From positions 1-21,610 of the forward strand of contig JAZTYY010000048.1 of NCBI GenBank assembly GCA_045637205.1: a stretch of DNA of 21,610 bases, read 5' to 3'. The notes beneath the pieces are model-generated. The model saw only the letters and a program-made list of their open reading frames with translations, made no database searches and was not told the origin of the DNA. The position numbers and the translations under genes were made by a program. This stretch comes from RGIG4608 sp045637205 (GTDB taxonomy: Bacteria; Bacillota; Clostridia; Oscillospirales; CAG-272). How positions within the stretch are numbered: position 1 is the stretch's first letter; every line of letters starts with the position of its first letter. Shown one piece after another: positions 1-6,205 of the stretch.

Positions 1-211
1 CTGTTGATTTTATTTTTGTGACCCCCCCGATGCTGTCAGTTTATCCATCGTTGTGGACCGTCGGGGTAACGAAGTGGCACGAGGGTCTAAAAAAACAACA
101 CAGTGTGTTGTTTTCCCCGAGTGTGACCGAGCCGCAGCGAGACCGCCGGTCCCTACAAAAGTTAGTTTTTGTTAAAAATAAATTTCAAACATCTCTATAA
201 ATCAAAATTTG
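1..211. repeat. Right part of a modular palindromic repeat element (copy R1, cut by window start)
   Basis: No gene is supported here. The right end, ATAAATCAAAATTTG at 197-211, recurs at the right ends of two other elements in the window (3876-3889 and 17598-17612). Positions 54-66 (TGGACCGTCGGGG) and 145-157 (GCCGGTCCCTACA) are the two halves of a palindromic arm that is intact at 17436-17463 and 19846-19873. Here the arm is split by a 78-nt insert. The third hairpin found in the two ygiQ-flanking copies is absent, so copies share modules rather than a fixed sequence. The left end lies outside the window. Confidence 0.7.
67..144. repeat. ~78-nt hairpin module inserted in the apex of a palindromic arm (R1)
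   Basis: The segment separates the two halves of a host palindrome. It contains a 10-bp hairpin at 92-114 (AAAACAACAC, loop AGT, GTGTTGTTTT), then GTGACCGAGCCGCAGCGAGACC-type sequence at its right edge (123-144). A related module sits at 19970-20049 inside a different host hairpin. The shared parts are ACAACAC..GTGTTGT and GTGACCGAGC..GCGAGACC. Function is unknown. It could be a nested palindromic mini-element or an exchangeable RNA-loop module. Confidence 0.6.
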
Positions 212-225
212 AAAGTTCTTCAATA

Positions 226-257
226 CAAAAATTCCACGGCAAGCCGTGGAATTTTTG
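226..257 (-). terminator. Bidirectional-looking rho-independent terminator after the propeller-like gene
   Basis: A perfect 15-bp inverted repeat (CAAAAATTCCACGGC, loop AA, then its complement) has A/T runs on both outer sides, so it can end transcription on either strand. It lies 13 bp past the stop of the minus-strand gene ending at 271 and probably ends the yfcE-thioredoxin-propeller unit. Confidence 0.8.
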
Positions 258-270
258 TGTTTTTTATTAA

Positions 271-1332
271 TTATTTGAGTGTTTCGTACTTATATCCGTA
301 TGTTTTGAATCCTGTTGTGAGTTTACCAAACATATATTTGTTACAAGCAGATTCACTTAGCACAATAATCTTTCCGTCAAGGCAAACAAGACCTTCACTC
401 ATAGGGGGAGCAACAACAACATCAATAAAATCAGAACTGTCTATATAGTAACAAGGTATTGTAAAGTCGAATTTCACTTCATTTTCGTCATCGCCATATA
501 TTACCATTCCTTTATAGTTGTAATTTTCTGTACACTCCACATTTGACAAATCATAGAAATAAAGGTTGGATGTTGCAAGTCCCCAAGAAGAGGAAATAAC
601 CATTTGTCCATCAGGAGTAATGCAGATACCCTGAATCATTTCTCTTACAGAAATAATTGCTACAGGGTCAGGTTGAACGCCATATTTTGCACTTTCATCA
701 AGCTTAAATACTGTCATAACCGAAGTGTTATTATCACCAGCGGGTGTTGTAATCCTCTCGTGCTCTGGAGTAACATAATCCGATTCATCCTTGTGGAAAG
801 AACCTACCATTAGATATTCTTCTCCACCAAACTCATAAATATAGCAGTATGCAGGATTATTATATGTATTGATTCGTCCAATGGATTGGGTTTCACCCTC
901 ACCAGACAAAATCTCAGAAGCCAAGAAAACATCAATTCCGTGGCTTTCTTCAGATGTTATGTAAATATAATCCCCGAAACTATCAACACCACCGGCATGT
1001 CCAACATAGGGTGTTCCATCAACATTAAGAAGCTTTGTAAACGTTACGTTGCCCTTTCCATCTTTAACATAGATACGGGACGCAACATCATCGCCAAGTT
1101 TACCAAGAATGGGTTTTCCCATATATCCTGTAAAAAGGAAAGTGTCCTTTTCGGGAATATATGTCATACCTTGAGGAACGAAATTTGAGTCATTTACACC
1201 GGGTGTCTCAAATGCCACCTCGGAATTGTTGTAAAAATCATAAGCTACTATGTAGTCGTAGAGCTTGAATCCAAACACTACGAGCAAAATAACGGCTATA
1301 AAAATTATGAGTCCTATTAATACGTTTCTCAT
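271..1332 (-). CDS. Membrane-anchored, beta-propeller-like extracytoplasmic protein
   Basis: Encodes 353 aa. Residues 4-25 are a strongly hydrophobic N-terminal segment without a clear signal-peptidase site, so an N-terminally anchored protein with an outside domain is likely. The rest has repeating short beta-type stretches with Gly/Asp turns (QGMTYIP, FTGYMGKP, GHAGGVDSFGDYIYIT, QGICITPDGQMVISSS, VCLDGKIIVLSESA), a pattern typical of six- or seven-bladed propellers. I do not recognise a specific family and no catalytic motif is evident. A strong ribosome site (GGAGG) lies 7 nt before the ATG. It is the last gene of a minus-strand trio, 15 bp after the thioredoxin gene, and is followed by a terminator. 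The neighbouring thioredoxin does not prove a redox role: the mature part has few cysteines. Confidence 0.8.
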   Translation of the reverse strand: MRNVLIGLIIFIAVILLVVFGFKLYDYIVAYDFYNNSEVAFETPGVNDSNFVPQGMTYIPEKDTFLFTGYMGKPILGKLGDDVASRIYVKDGKGNVTFTKLLNVDGTPYVGHAGGVDSFGDYIYITSEESHGIDVFLASEILSGEGETQSIGRINTYNNPAYCYIYEFGGEEYLMVGSFHKDESDYVTPEHERITTPAGDNNTSVMTVFKLDESAKYGVQPDPVAIISVREMIQGICITPDGQMVISSSWGLATSNLYFYDLSNVECTENYNYKGMVIYGDDENEVKFDFTIPCYYIDSSDFIDVVVAPPMSEGLVCLDGKIIVLSESACNKYMFGKLTTGFKTYGYKYETLK

Positions 1333-1347
1333 AAAAATACCTCCTTA

Positions 1348-1653
1348 TTAAAAAGCAAACTCTTCAAGCTCTTCAAAATCAAGTGTTCCAACGTTCTTTT
1401 TAGTGGGTTCACCATTTTTGAAAAGAATAATTGTGGGAATACTCATAATGCCATATCTTCTTGCGATATCTCCGCAAACGTCAACGTCAACCTTAACGCA
1501 TTCTATTTCCTCGTGTTCACCCGCAAACTCATCAAAGGTGGGAGCAAACATTTTACAAGGACCGCACCACGTTGCAAAAAAGTCAACAAGCACGGGCTTT
1601 TCACTCTTCAAAAGAGCATCAAATTCTTCAACATTTTTAATAATATGTGCCAT
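1348..1653 (-). CDS. trxA: Thioredoxin
   Basis: Encodes 101 aa, close to the usual thioredoxin size. The active site WCGPC is present (Cys30 and Cys33), preceded by the typical VLVDFFAT strand, and the conserved cis-proline is in SIPT (Pro73). It is a cytosolic dithiol-disulfide oxidoreductase, normally reduced by thioredoxin reductase, and reduces protein disulfides. The start is 3 bp after the stop of the phosphodiesterase gene, so it is very probably cotranscribed and translationally coupled. The C-terminus is slightly short (ends LEEFAF) but the core fold is complete. Whether it is the main housekeeping thioredoxin or an accessory copy cannot be told from this window, so the symbol is provisional. 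Confidence 0.92.
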   Translation of the reverse strand: MAHIIKNVEEFDALLKSEKPVLVDFFATWCGPCKMFAPTFDEFAGEHEEIECVKVDVDVCGDIARRYGIMSIPTIILFKNGEPTKKNVGTLDFEELEEFAF

Positions 1654-1656
1654 AAA

Positions 1657-2214
1657 TCAAATTTCCTTTCTTAAATCAATTTCTTTTATTGTTTCACCGC
1701 TATCAAGGTGCTTTATTGAAAAAACACCGTTTTCATAGACCATATATGAAGGTGAATTGTTCTCTTTGGGATAGGTTGTTGAGCCTGGATTTATATATAG
1801 ATTACCCTTGCCAAACTCTTCTATACACAAAACGTGTGTGTGTCCGTGAATAAGAAGCTCATTAGAGTTCAAATTTACGTTATCTTTATTAATTTTATGC
1901 CCGTGAGTCAAAAGCATATTTAATCCGTCAACACAAAGGTATGCATATTCCGCCATAATGGGAAAATTAAGCACCATTTGATCAACCTCAGCATCGCAAT
2001 TTCCTCTAACGCAAAGGAGCTTTTCCTTATTCTCATTCAAAAGCTTAATCACCGCCTGTGGATTATAGCTCTCCTTGAGCGTATTTCTAGGCCCAAAATA
2101 AAGCAAATCACCAAGGATGATGAGCTTTTCTGCATTTTCGCGACCAAAGGCATCAAGTGTCTTTGTCGCTCCAACAATATCTCCGTGAATATCGGAGGCA
2201 AACATAAGCTTCAT
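1657..2214 (-). CDS. yfcE: YfcE-type metallophosphoesterase (phosphodiesterase)
   Basis: Encodes 185 aa, the usual length for the YfcE/MJ0936 group of small calcineurin-like phosphoesterases. All metal-binding motifs are visible: D8-x-H10 (SDIHGD), GD36 (ILGDLLYFGP), GNCD at 71-74, H104GH106, and the GHTH cluster at 124-127. The family hydrolyses phosphodiester model substrates with a dinuclear metal centre, commonly Mn. The physiological substrate is not established. It is the first gene of the minus-strand trio with thioredoxin and the propeller-like protein. An AAGGA ribosome site lies just before the ATG. No room for a promoter is seen between the preceding terminator (2241-2275) and the start, so transcription may depend on read-through or on a promoter overlapping the terminator. 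Confidence 0.93.
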   Translation of the reverse strand: MKLMFASDIHGDIVGATKTLDAFGRENAEKLIILGDLLYFGPRNTLKESYNPQAVIKLLNENKEKLLCVRGNCDAEVDQMVLNFPIMAEYAYLCVDGLNMLLTHGHKINKDNVNLNSNELLIHGHTHVLCIEEFGKGNLYINPGSTTYPKENNSPSYMVYENGVFSIKHLDSGETIKEIDLRKEI

Positions 2215-2240
2215 AAATAAATTCCTTTTTACTAATAGAC

Positions 2241-2275
2241 AAAAATCGGAGAAATCCGCAAAGATTTCTCCGATT
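2241..2275 (-). terminator. Rho-independent terminator of the efp-CD1247 unit
   Basis: A 13-bp perfect stem (AATCGGAGAAATC, 6-nt loop, then its complement) is followed on the minus strand by TTTTT. It lies 37 bp downstream of the stop of the Cys/Asp-rich gene. Confidence 0.85.
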
Positions 2276-2311
2276 AGAGTTTAAGTTAATCATTCGCTTT
2301 CGCGGATAATA

Positions 2312-2809
2312 TTATTCTGCATCCTCTTCGTCTTCATCAACGAATTCGCATGTGAACTTTTCGCCACAAGCGGGGCATGCAAGATTTTCGGGGTCGATAG
2401 TTTCGTCAAAGCACACTACCTCACCGCAAGAAGGACATTCAACCTCGAAGAACATATCGTCACAGTCGCAGTCGCAGTCACAATCTTCATCACAGTCACA
2501 ATCGCAATCGCAATCACATTCGTAATCAGCAAATTCGCAATCATCACAGTCGCCATCGCAATCGCAGTTTTCGCAATCGCCATCGCATTCTTCGTCAAGG
2601 AAATCCTCAACGTCAGCAAGGTCCTCGTCGATTTCTTCAACGTAATCCTGAAGATCAACGATATCCTCGTTTATAGCCTCAACCTCATCAGCAATGTCTG
2701 ATACAAGATCAAGAAGAGCAGCAAGAATCTTACCTTCGGGAGTGTTCTTATCAAGGTCTACACCGTCAGCAAGTCCGCGCAAATAAGCAGCCTTTTCGTA
2801 AAGTGTCAT
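2312..2809 (-). CDS. CD1247-type acidic protein with Cys-Asp repeat tract and zinc ribbon
   Basis: Encodes 165 aa. The N-terminus (MTLYEKAAYLRGLADGVDLD) matches the Clostridia family known as the CD1247 N-terminal domain, function unknown. Residues 30-72 form a very acidic predicted coiled-coil. Residues 75-117 are an expanded tract of alternating Cys and Asp with 15 cysteines, mostly CD dipeptides. Residues 125-148 carry two CPxCG knuckles (Cys125/128 and Cys145/148), a rubredoxin-like zinc ribbon, followed by an acidic tail. Family members usually have the acidic linker and the ribbon; the Cys-Asp expansion is unusual and suggests metal binding, which is inference. It is cytosolic, with no signal peptide. 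It follows efp by 46 bp with its own AAAGGAG ribosome site, and efp and this gene probably form a two-gene operon ending at 2241. Confidence 0.85.
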   Translation of the reverse strand: MTLYEKAAYLRGLADGVDLDKNTPEGKILAALLDLVSDIADEVEAINEDIVDLQDYVEEIDEDLADVEDFLDEECDGDCENCDCDGDCDDCEFADYECDCDCDCDCDEDCDCDCDCDDMFFEVECPSCGEVVCFDETIDPENLACPACGEKFTCEFVDEDEEDAE

Positions 2810-2855
2810 AACTTTCTCCTTTCGCCAAATGGCTTGTGAATTAATTTTTAATCAA

Positions 2856-3416
2856 TTAAGCACGAGAGAGATACTCGCCTGTTCTTGTGTCAATCTTAAG
2901 AACTTCACCTTCGTTGATGAAGAGGGGAACCTTAATAACTGCACCTGTTTCAAGAGTAGCGGGCTTAAGTGTGTTTGTAGCTGTGTTGCCTGCGAAACCG
3001 GGGTGTGTCTGAGCAACAGCAAGCACAACAAATGTGGGGGGATCAACGCTGAATACGTTGCCCTTGTAGGAGATGATCTTAACCATCATTTCTTCCTTAA
3101 CGAACTTGAAGTTTTCACCAAGCTTTTCTGCGTTAAGAGGAAGCATATCGAATGTTTCCATATCCATGAAGTAGTAAAGGTCACCGTCTGTGTAAGAATA
3201 CTGCATATCCTTTCTTTCGATATGAGCATTTTCGAATTTGTCTGTGGGGTTGAATGATCTTTCAACAACACCACCAGTGATGACGTTTTTCATCTTTGTT
3301 CTAACGAAAGCAGCGCCCTTACCAGGTTTTACGTGCTGAAATTCAACAACCTGCCAAACTGTACCGTCACCCATGTCAAAGGTTACGCCGTTTCTAAAAT
3401 CGCCAGCCATAATCAT
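2856..3416 (-). CDS. efp: Translation elongation factor P
   Basis: Encodes 186 aa from the chosen ATG at 3416 (MIMAGDFRNG), the standard EF-P start and length. An upstream in-frame ATG at 3440 would add eight residues and overlap the GGAGG ribosome site (about 3426-3430), so it is rejected. EF-P binds ribosomes stalled at polyproline stretches between the P and E sites. The three beta-barrel domains are present; the tip loop is KPGKGAAF with Lys33 at the position modified in other bacteria. KPGKG matches the Bacillus-type loop, whose lysine receives 5-aminopentanol. The C-terminal domain has the typical TNTLKPATLETG and DTRTGEYLSR motifs. No modification enzyme gene is visible in the window. 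A promoter is seen at 3461-3489. Confidence 0.97.
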   Translation of the reverse strand: MIMAGDFRNGVTFDMGDGTVWQVVEFQHVKPGKGAAFVRTKMKNVITGGVVERSFNPTDKFENAHIERKDMQYSYTDGDLYYFMDMETFDMLPLNAEKLGENFKFVKEEMMVKIISYKGNVFSVDPPTFVVLAVAQTHPGFAGNTATNTLKPATLETGAVIKVPLFINEGEVLKIDTRTGEYLSRA

Positions 3417-3460
3417 AATAAAAATACCTCCATAATGCATTGCGCATAATTTTACACTTT

Positions 3461-3489
3461 ATTATAAAACATTTTTTCTAATTTTGCAA
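3461..3489 (-). promoter_or_regulatory. Sigma-A-type promoter for efp
   Basis: On the minus strand TTGCAA (3484-3489) is followed by a 17-nt spacer and a perfect TATAAT (3461-3466), about 45 bp before the efp ATG. The -10 is ideal and the -35 matches 4 of 6 positions. Confidence 0.75.
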
Positions 3490-3542
3490 GAGTTTTTTTG
3501 CAATATTATCAATTTTTTTATATTTTTTTGTATTTGGAACGA

Positions 3543-3889
3543 TAAATTGGGGTTTATCGCGCACTTTGTTAGCACGAACCAAGGCGATAAAAAATTTTGC
3601 GGAGCTTTTTTAAAAGCGACCGAGGGTACAGGGCGAGCAGCCCTGTATTCAGCGTTTCTTTTGATAGCTTTTCTTTGCGCTTATTTCGTCAAAGAAAAGC
3701 GGCTAAATGGTTTTGCTATCAAAACGGTTATAACGCTTTTTCTTTTGAAACCATAGGCCCAAAAGAAAAAGCTTTGCAAAAAGAAAATGCCGTTTTTTTG
3801 CGCTAACGCCGCGCGGGCGTCCGCTTTTGAAAAAGCGGAGCAAAACAATCGCAAAAGTGAGTGCTAACATCCCGACAAATCAAAATTTG
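3543..3889. repeat. Hairpin-packed palindromic repeat element (copy R2) between efp and yicC
   Basis: This fills most of the 583-bp gap between the divergent genes. The left end TAAATTGGGGTTTATCG (3543-3559) is the complement of the right end of copy R4. The right end CAAATCAAAATTTG (3876-3889) matches copies R1 and R3. The interior differs from the other copies. It holds TACAGGGC..GCCCTGTA (3627-3647), nested stems TTTTGATAGC (3659-3668/3715-3724) and CTTTTCTTTG (3668-3677/3690-3699), a 13-bp stem at 3735-3747/3760-3772, and CCGCTTTT..AAAAGCGG (3821-3838). Small open frames across it look like no known protein and are treated as chance. Confidence 0.7.
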
Positions 3890-3930
3890 AAATGCTAAAC
3901 TATATAGTAATATAAAATTATAAAAAACAG

Positions 3931-3959
3931 TTGACAAATGCCTCAAAATGTATTAAAAT
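3931..3959 (+). promoter_or_regulatory. Sigma-A promoter of the yicC-remA-gmk-rpoZ operon
   Basis: A perfect -35 TTGACA (3931-3936), a 17-nt spacer and TAAAAT (3954-3959) lie 41 bp before the yicC ATG, just outside the right end of repeat R2 in a very A/T-rich stretch. Confidence 0.85.
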
Positions 3960-3999
3960 AAACTGAATATATATTGTTATTTTTAAGGAATTTAAAATT

Positions 4000-4887
4000 A
4001 TGATAAGAAGTATGACCGCCTTTGGTAGACACACCGAGGCCGTAAACAACAAAAACATTACTGTTGAAATTAAGAGTGTGAACAATCGCTATTTCGATTG
4101 TTCAGTAAGAATCTCAAGAAGCTATTCGTTTCTTGAAGAAAAAATAAAGCCCCATCTTCAGTCACGTGGAATCAGTCGCGGTAAGGTGGACGTTTCAATC
4201 ACAATCGAGCCCATTGGTGGCTCTGACGTGATGATTTCTCTTAACGAGGATTATGCTAAGGCATATTACAATGCCCTTGTTCAGCTTAAGGAAACTCTTG
4301 ACCTCCCCGGTGAAATCACAGTTGCAACTCTCCAGCGCGACAGCAATATCTTCACACTTTCAAAGGTTGAAGAGGACGAGGAGCAGGATTGGACAGACCT
4401 TTCATCCGTGCTTGATGTTGCCATTGAAAGATTCATCTTGGCAAGAGAAAGAGAGGGCGCTAATATAGAGGCTGACCTTCGTTCAAAGGTTGAAGGAATC
4501 AAAGAAAGAGTCGACATCGTTGAAGCGCACAGTGAGGAGGACGTTAGTTCATACCGTTCCCGCCTTGAAGAAAAGCTTCGTACAGTTCTTTCTGATAACA
4601 AGGTTACTCTTGACGAAAATCGCATCCTTACTGAATGTGCAATTTTTGCCGATAAGGTTGCGGTTGATGAGGAAATAGTTCGCCTTCGTTCACACTTCAA
4701 GGCATTTGAAGACATTCTTTCTTCAAACGAGCCCGTTGGACGCAAGCTAGATTTCCTTATGCAAGAGATGAACCGTGAAACCAACACAATCGGTTCAAAG
4801 TGCTCCAACTCATCAATTGCACATGTGGTAGTTGATATCAAGTGTGAGCTTGAAAAAATCAGAGAGCAGATTCAGAACATAGAGTAA
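4000..4887 (+). CDS. yicC: YicC/YloC family endoribonuclease
   Basis: Encodes 295 aa, the usual size of the family. The signature N-terminus MIRSMTAFGR is present, followed by VEIKSVNNRYFD, and the C-terminal DUF1732 block GRKLDFLMQEMNRETNTIGS is intact at about residues 247-266. E. coli YicC and B. subtilis YloC have been described as endoribonucleases acting in RNA turnover, so that role is assigned by family. It is the first gene of the yicC-remA-gmk-rpoZ operon, the order seen in Bacillus and many Clostridia. AAGGAA (3985-3990) is the ribosome site and the promoter is at 3931-3959. The remA gene starts 12 bp after the stop. Confidence 0.95.
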   Translation: MIRSMTAFGRHTEAVNNKNITVEIKSVNNRYFDCSVRISRSYSFLEEKIKPHLQSRGISRGKVDVSITIEPIGGSDVMISLNEDYAKAYYNALVQLKETLDLPGEITVATLQRDSNIFTLSKVEEDEEQDWTDLSSVLDVAIERFILAREREGANIEADLRSKVEGIKERVDIVEAHSEEDVSSYRSRLEEKLRTVLSDNKVTLDENRILTECAIFADKVAVDEEIVRLRSHFKAFEDILSSNEPVGRKLDFLMQEMNRETNTIGSKCSNSSIAHVVVDIKCELEKIREQIQNIE

Positions 4888-4899
4888 GAGGTAATCAAT

Positions 4900-5169
4900 A
4901 TGAAGTTTATCAACATTGGATTTGGTAATATGGTTGCGGTTGAAAGAATCGTTGCCATTGCAAGCCCCGATTCAGCACCCATCAAGCGTCTTGTACAGGA
5001 TGCTAAGGAAGGCGGAAGAACAATAGACGTTTCTTGCGGTCGCCGTACAAGAGCAGTAATTATAACCGATTCAGAGCACGTTATTCTTTCTGCAATTCAG
5101 GCAGAAACGATTGCTAATAGAATGGATGATACATCATACGAGGCAGACGAAGAGGAGGAAGAAGAATGA
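4900..5169 (+). CDS. remA: RemA-type DNA-binding regulator (DUF370)
   Basis: Encodes 89 aa, matching the small DUF370/RemA family. Diagnostic stretches are FINIGFGNMV at the start and GRRTRAVIITDSEHVILSA at about residues 47-65. In B. subtilis RemA is a ring-forming DNA-binding activator of biofilm matrix and osmoprotection genes. In Clostridia its targets are mostly unknown, so only the family role is claimed. The final acidic run of glutamates is encoded by GAGGAGGAAGAAGAA, which also serves as the ribosome site of gmk. Its stop overlaps the gmk start in ATGA. This position directly before gmk is conserved across Firmicutes. Confidence 0.93.
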   Translation: MKFINIGFGNMVAVERIVAIASPDSAPIKRLVQDAKEGGRTIDVSCGRRTRAVIITDSEHVILSAIQAETIANRMDDTSYEADEEEEEE

Positions 5170-5774
5170 GTCGTGGACTTTTGATCGTTGTTTCAGGCCC
5201 CGCAGGAAGCGGAAAAGGCACTGTAAATTCTCAACTCGTTGCAACGGGAGATTTCGTATTCTCCGTTTCCGCAACAACACGCGCACCCCGTCCCGGAGAA
5301 ATCGACGGTGTGAATTATCATTTCATTGACAGAGAGGAATTTCAACGCAGAATCGATGAAAACGGATTCCTTGAATATACCACCTACTGCGACAATTACT
5401 ACGGCACTCCCTTAAAGGAAGCGCTTGCAGTTCTTGAAAATGGTAAGAATCTCATTCTTGAAATTGAATGTGAAGGTGCTAAAAACGTTAAGAAAATCTT
5501 CCCTGAGGCAGTTCTTATCATGCTTATCCCCCCAAGCTTTGCAATTCAAGAGGAGCGTCTTCGTGGAAGAGCTACTGAAACTGAGGACGTTATTTTGAAG
5601 CGTCTTGAAAAGGCAAAACGTGAAATTGAACAGCTCGATGCTTACGATTACATCGTTTACAATTACAATGGCGGCTCTGCAGTTGCCGCTGACGACATCA
5701 AGGCAATTGTTCGTGCTGAAAAGCTCGCACAGCACCGTCAACCCGATGCTGCAAAAAGATATTTTGAAAATTAA
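5166..5774 (+). CDS. gmk: Guanylate kinase
   Basis: Encodes 202 aa, standard length. It phosphorylates GMP to GDP with ATP in the cytosol. The P-loop GPAGSGKGT is at residues 11-19. The GMP-binding region has SATTRAPRPGE, DGVNYHFID and the FLEYTTYCDNYYGTP stretch. The lid region RLRGRATE follows, and the IVYNYN near the C-terminus corresponds to the usual VVND/IVNN region. The start overlaps remA by 4 nt and uses a ribosome site within the glutamate codons of remA. rpoZ follows 26 bp later, an arrangement common in bacteria. Confidence 0.97.
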   Translation: MSRGLLIVVSGPAGSGKGTVNSQLVATGDFVFSVSATTRAPRPGEIDGVNYHFIDREEFQRRIDENGFLEYTTYCDNYYGTPLKEALAVLENGKNLILEIECEGAKNVKKIFPEAVLIMLIPPSFAIQEERLRGRATETEDVILKRLEKAKREIEQLDAYDYIVYNYNGGSAVAADDIKAIVRAEKLAQHRQPDAAKRYFEN

Positions 5775-5800
5775 TTACTTAAATTTAAGGAGAAAATAAT

Positions 5801-6100
5801 ATGCTTCACCCAACAATCAAGGATCTTACAAAAGAAGAGTACAACCGCTATGAGCTCACACTCGCAACAGCAAAATGTGCGCGTCAACTCACAGATGAGT
5901 ACGTAAAGCAAAGAGCTGAGGCTGAAAAGTCCATGACAGGCAACAAAGAAAGCGATCGCAACCTTATCAACGCTATCGACAAGGACCTTAAGGACGAAAA
6001 GGCAATCAAGAACGCTATTACTCGTTTGTACGACGGCAGATATGAAATCTACCGTGAAGACGTAGTTGCTGAAGAAGTAGCTGAAACAACAGAAGAATAA
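5801..6100 (+). CDS. rpoZ: RNA polymerase omega subunit
   Basis: Encodes 99 aa. The omega signature is the NRYELTLATAKCARQL stretch at about residues 15-30, equivalent to NRYELVLAVAKRARQI in other bacteria. The following YVKQRAEAEKS and KAIKNAITRLYDG parts match the conserved omega helices and the start of the tail. Omega assists assembly and stability of RNA polymerase through beta-prime. The C-terminus ends in an acidic run typical for the family. AAGGAG precedes the start. It is the last gene of the yicC operon and a terminator follows 7 bp after the stop. The cysteine in AKCARQ is a small deviation from the usual arginine. Confidence 0.92.
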   Translation: MLHPTIKDLTKEEYNRYELTLATAKCARQLTDEYVKQRAEAEKSMTGNKESDRNLINAIDKDLKDEKAIKNAITRLYDGRYEIYREDVVAEEVAETTEE

Positions 6101-6107
6101 TCTGAAG

Positions 6108-6140
6108 AATTAGGCGGAGATTAATTTTTCTCCGCCAATT
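6108..6140 (+). terminator. Terminator after rpoZ
   Basis: An 8-bp GC-rich stem GGCGGAGA (6113-6120) / TCTCCGCC (6129-6136) is flanked by a further AATT/AATT pairing and followed by GTTTCATTTT. It separates the yicC-rpoZ unit from priA. The remaining 65 bp to priA show an AAAGGAG ribosome site but no convincing promoter. Confidence 0.7.
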
Positions 6141-6205
6141 GTTTCATTTTAAAGTTATTGGAGTAACTAAAACCTCTAACACCAACCTTAACGAAAGGAG
6201 AAATC

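Noticed and set aside
18..200. 60-codon open frame through repeat R1
   Set aside because: It crosses the palindromic modules and is not preserved in the other copies.
3484..3806. Open frames of 69-90 codons across repeat R2
   Set aside because: They run through inverted repeats, lack ribosome sites and resemble no known protein; the hairpin structure explains the sequence better.
4281..4841. 186-codon antisense open frame opposite yicC
   Set aside because: It is a shadow of the codon pattern of yicC, Ser/Arg-rich, with no recognisable domain.
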